Below are positions 54,409-56,852 of a stretch of 56,852 nucleotides of DNA, piece after piece. The notes under the pieces are model-generated. The model was given only the letters and a program-made list of their open reading frames with translations. It was not told the origin of the DNA and made no database searches. The DNA is from Chloroflexota bacterium (GTDB lineage: Bacteria > Chloroflexota > Dehalococcoidia > Lucifugimonadales > UBA3495), in NCBI GenBank assembly GCA_028874075.1, contig JAPPLU010000060.1, forward strand, positions 1-56,852, read 5' to 3'. Every line of letters begins with the position of its first letter. Position 1 is the stretch's first letter. The position numbers and the translations under genes are program-made.

Positions 54409-56106
54409 GTGAAACTCAAAGGTTCGGAAATCATCTGCGAAAGCCTGCTCCAGGAAGGGGTCGACGTAATTTTCGGCCATCCTGGCGGGGCCATCCTTCC
54501 CTTTTACGACGCCCTCTGGGGCTACCCTCAGTTGCGCCACATCCTGGTCCGCCACGAACAGTCGGCTTCCCATGCTGCCGACGGCTATTCCCGCGTATCG
54601 GGCAAAGTCGGTGTATGCGTGGCCACCTCCGGCCCCGGCGCTACCAACCTGATTACCGGCCTGATGGGCGCCAAGGCAGACTCCGTCCCCATCGTGGCCA
54701 TCACCGGCCAGGTTGCCCGTACGGCCCTGGGTTCAGAAGCCTTCCAGGAGTGCGACATCTGCTCCATCGCCTCAGTCTGCACCAAGCGCACTTACCTGGT
54801 CATGTCCGCCGCTGACTTGAGCCACACCATCCGAGAAGCTTTCCAGGTCGCCCAGGAGGGCCGCCCTGGTCCCGTGCTGATTGACGTCCCTCGGGACGTT
54901 CAGTTGGAGTTGGCCGAGTTTGAATATCCCGATATTCCCGAGACGACTCGGGAACCCCTTTCCGACGAGACCAGGGCCGATGTGGAACGGGCGGCCCGCC
55001 TGATTAACGAGGCGGAACGTCCGGTACTCATTGCCGGTCATGGGGTTCTGGCCTCCCACGCTTGGGAAGAGTTGATTGAATTGGCTGAGGCCACCGGCAT
55101 ACCCGTAATCAATACTCTTCTGGGCCTCAGCAGCTTCCCTCGCAATCACCCCCTCAGCCTTGGCATGCTGGGAATGCACGGCATGTACTGGTCTAACATA
55201 GTGGTGGATCAGGCCGACCTGGTGGTGGGGCTGGGTATGCGCTTCGACGACCGGGTCACCGGACGGGCGTCCACTTTTGCCCCCCATGCCAGGATTATTC
55301 ATCTCGACATTGAACCCAGCCAGGTGGGGCGCAACGTGCCCGTGGAAGTTCCCTTGGTCGGGGATGCCAAGGTAGTGCTGAAGGCGTTGGTTCCCCTGGT
55401 AGAGAAGGTGGACCGGCCCGACTGGATGGACTACATTGAACGCCTGAAGGCGGAACACCCTTCCCTGGCCATTCCCAAGACCGATTCCTTGCTGGCCCAG
55501 CACGTAATGTCCGAAATGAACGAATTGCTCCAGGAAAACCCGGATACCGTGGTGGTAACCGGCGTAGGCCAGCACCAGATGTGGGCCGCCCAATTTCTGT
55601 TCTTCAACGGCTACAACACTTTCGTCTCCTCCGGCGGTTTGGGAGCTATGGGTTTCGAGCTACCGGCAGCCATGGGCGCTCAGGTGGGCAAGCCGGGGAC
55701 GCCGGTGTGGAGCATCGCCGGGGACGGCGGCATTCAGATGACCTCCCAGGAACTGGCCACCATCGCCCAGGAGAGGCTGCCGGTCAAGATTGCCCTGATC
55801 AACAACGGATACCTGGGCATGGTGCGTCAGTGGCAGGAAATGTTCTTTGAGAACCACCTTAAAGAGGTTCCCATTCCCGGGCCCGAGTTTGTGGAGCTTG
55901 CCGGCGCTTACAGCATCCCCGCCATGCGGGTGGCCCACCAGGAGGATGTTATGCCGGCTCTGCGCAAGGCTCAAGCCCACGATGGCCCTTACCTGATTGA
56001 GTTCGTGGTGGATCCGTCGGTAAACCTGTATCCCATGGTGCCACCCGGCGGTTCCCTGGGTGAAACAATGGAAGACCCCTTGACCGCTGGCGTGAAGGCA
56101 GGCTAG
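54409..56106 (+). CDS. ilvB: Acetolactate synthase large subunit
   Basis: A 565-residue ThDP enzyme. The GTG start at 54409 is set by GGAGG 5 bp upstream; a TTG 12 bp earlier is rejected. It contains GVDVIFGHPGGAILPFYDAL, the ThDP-activating Glu in RHEQSASHAADGYSR, GPGATNLITGLMGA, the FAD-type middle domain, and the ThDP motif GDGGIQMTSQELAT...NNGYLGMVRQW. It condenses two pyruvates, or pyruvate with 2-oxobutyrate, for Val/Leu/Ile synthesis. No regulatory subunit gene (ilvN) follows; the next gene encodes a HTH protein after a 114-bp repeat-bearing spacer. Expression should respond to uncharged tRNA via the upstream T-box. Confidence 0.95.
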   Translation: MKLKGSEIICESLLQEGVDVIFGHPGGAILPFYDALWGYPQLRHILVRHEQSASHAADGYSRVSGKVGVCVATSGPGATNLITGLMGAKADSVPIVAITGQVARTALGSEAFQECDICSIASVCTKRTYLVMSAADLSHTIREAFQVAQEGRPGPVLIDVPRDVQLELAEFEYPDIPETTREPLSDETRADVERAARLINEAERPVLIAGHGVLASHAWEELIELAEATGIPVINTLLGLSSFPRNHPLSLGMLGMHGMYWSNIVVDQADLVVGLGMRFDDRVTGRASTFAPHARIIHLDIEPSQVGRNVPVEVPLVGDAKVVLKALVPLVEKVDRPDWMDYIERLKAEHPSLAIPKTDSLLAQHVMSEMNELLQENPDTVVVTGVGQHQMWAAQFLFFNGYNTFVSSGGLGAMGFELPAAMGAQVGKPGTPVWSIAGDGGIQMTSQELATIAQERLPVKIALINNGYLGMVRQWQEMFFENHLKEVPIPGPEFVELAGAYSIPAMRVAHQEDVMPALRKAQAHDGPYLIEFVVDPSVNLYPMVPPGGSLGETMEDPLTAGVKAG

Positions 56107-56129
56107 GGTAAGAATCGGGTAAGTAGGGT

Positions 56130-56167
56130 CCTTTCCTCTTGATAGGGGACGGTTAGGATGGGGGTGC
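56130..56167. repeat. Dispersed intergenic palindrome (family B, diverged)
   Basis: CCTTTCCTCTTGATAGGGGACGGTTAGGATGGGGGTG shows the same order of arms and GGATGGGGGTG tail as the copy at 25931. Confidence 0.5.
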
Positions 56168-56220
56168 TGGCGCTCAGCTTCACTCGGATTGACATCAATC
56201 CTCACTACTAGGGGGCAGCG

Positions 56221-56625
56221 TTGGAAGAAGTTACCATTCAGGAAGCGTCGCGCAGGTTGAACGTATCTCAGGACGTCATCCGTCGCTATATTCGTGAGGG
56301 ACGCATGAACGCTCGCCGCCAAACGGGCGAAGAGGGGAGATCATGGGTAGTGGAGCTTCCCGACGACGGGTGGCAGGACGACCACAAAGACCACATCAAC
56401 GGCCTGGCCAGGCAGCTTACTCCCTGGTGGTGGCCCAATCCCCAGCAACGAGGAGAGGTTCACTACGTGGACAGCCTGGGCATCGAAGAGGTCGCACCCG
56501 TCTACCTTTGCGGTCTCACTTCCGAGGACTTCTGGCCGGCAGTGGGCCATGCGGTGGAGCAGCGTTGTCCCATCTGCGTTGACGAGGTACGGCACCGCGG
56601 GTTACCCATGGAAACGCGGGAGTGA
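56221..56625 (+). CDS. MerR/excisionase-type helix-turn-helix protein
   Basis: A 134-residue protein; the only near start is TTG 56221, with GGGGG before it. Residues ~1-35 (VTIQEASRRLNVSQDVIRRYIREGRMNARR) form a MerR/excisionase-like winged HTH. The remainder has no recognised domain but ends near a CPIC pair (~115) that could bind metal. It may be a regulator; its target is unknown. It follows ilvB, but a repeat separates them. Confidence 0.65.
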   Translation: MEEVTIQEASRRLNVSQDVIRRYIREGRMNARRQTGEEGRSWVVELPDDGWQDDHKDHINGLARQLTPWWWPNPQQRGEVHYVDSLGIEEVAPVYLCGLTSEDFWPAVGHAVEQRCPICVDEVRHRGLPMETRE

Positions 56626-56852
56626 TGGAGTAACTCAAGAATCCCATTCCATTGATGGGGAAAGCAGAGATAGACTGGATCCTTCCTACACTGGACACCT
56701 TGGTTGGCGCCAGTTCCGGCGATCAAATCAAGAGGTAACTGGCAACAAAAGGGCCGCCGCCCCAACCCGGTGGTGGGGGGGGGGGGGGGGGGGCCCCCCG
56801 TGGTATTTTGGGGGGGTGGGGGGGGTGGGGGAAGTGGTAAAACCAAAACGGG
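56626..56852. other. Non-coding end with poly-G low-complexity tail
   Basis: A degenerate repeat-like stretch, then from ~56772 almost pure G runs broken by CCCCCC and TATTTT. Such tails are typical of read-through sequencing artefacts at contig ends. Nothing here is annotated as biological. Confidence 0.7.

Noticed and set aside
56502..56846. Proline-rich 114-residue minus-strand frame at the window end
   Set aside because: Encoded by the poly-G artefact.

Overview
The window is a G+C-rich bacterial chromosome segment. I infer a Chloroflexota genome, most like the SAR202/Dehalococcoidia side of the phylum and probably a metagenome-assembled contig. The reasons are: many paralogous catabolic enzymes (type III CoA-transferases, SMP-30 lactonase, MmgE/PrpD, an orphan xanthine-dehydrogenase-type large subunit, Gfo/Idh/MocA, RidA, MaoC-like hotdog proteins); large secreted leucine-rich-repeat proteins; a DnaD-like protein beside DnaB; and a 23S rRNA gene not linked to 16S. 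The taxonomic call is inference from gene content and no search was run.

Layout. 1-4.4 kb: the contig opens in what looks like the end of an insertion sequence that truncates a replication-relaxation-like protein. Then come a small hypothetical/aspartic-protease pair, an XRE regulator with candidate operators, and a membrane protein. 4.7-12.5 kb: two huge LRR surface proteins, one carrying a HELAHGF metalloprotease domain, separated by a graveyard of IS and LRR relics. The second LRR gene has a 10-G tract that breaks its signal peptide out of frame. 12.8-26.4 kb: a Met-type tRNA, then metabolic genes (two type III CoA-transferases, HpcH/HpaI aldolase, DUF192 lipoprotein, PfkB kinase, FMN hydroxyacid oxidase, GYD protein, SDR, split MaoC-type dehydratase, YihY membrane protein, a soluble signal-peptidase-like protein, an oxidoreductase and a Tag-like protein). 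26.5-30.4 kb: a minus-strand replication operon rplI - dnaB - dnaD-like - tandem-AAA+ helicase loader. 30.7-42.1 kb: TenA, Lon-N-domain protein, Nudix, CoA-transferase subunit A, methyltransferase, SMP-30, MmgE/PrpD, SulP transporter, MOSC and enoyl-CoA hydratase.

42.2-45.7 kb: a lone 23S rRNA gene with a textbook promoter and a terminator-like leader hairpin, followed by initiator tRNA-fMet but no 5S. Just behind lies a candidate toxin-antitoxin remnant: a PD-(D/E)XK-like protein whose C-terminus looks like a RelB antitoxin tail, overlapping a frameshifted RelE-like toxin. 47.0-52.4 kb: molybdenum hydroxylase large subunit, CMD-family protein, small ferredoxin-like protein, RidA and dienelactone hydrolase. 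52.6-56.6 kb: an unrecognised internally duplicated protein, a T-box riboswitch controlling acetolactate synthase (ilvB without adjacent ilvN), and a HTH protein. The last ~100 bases are poly-G low complexity and probably an assembly artefact.

Intergenic regions carry at least two dispersed palindromic repeat families and one ~127-bp MITE-like element with long terminal inverted repeats.
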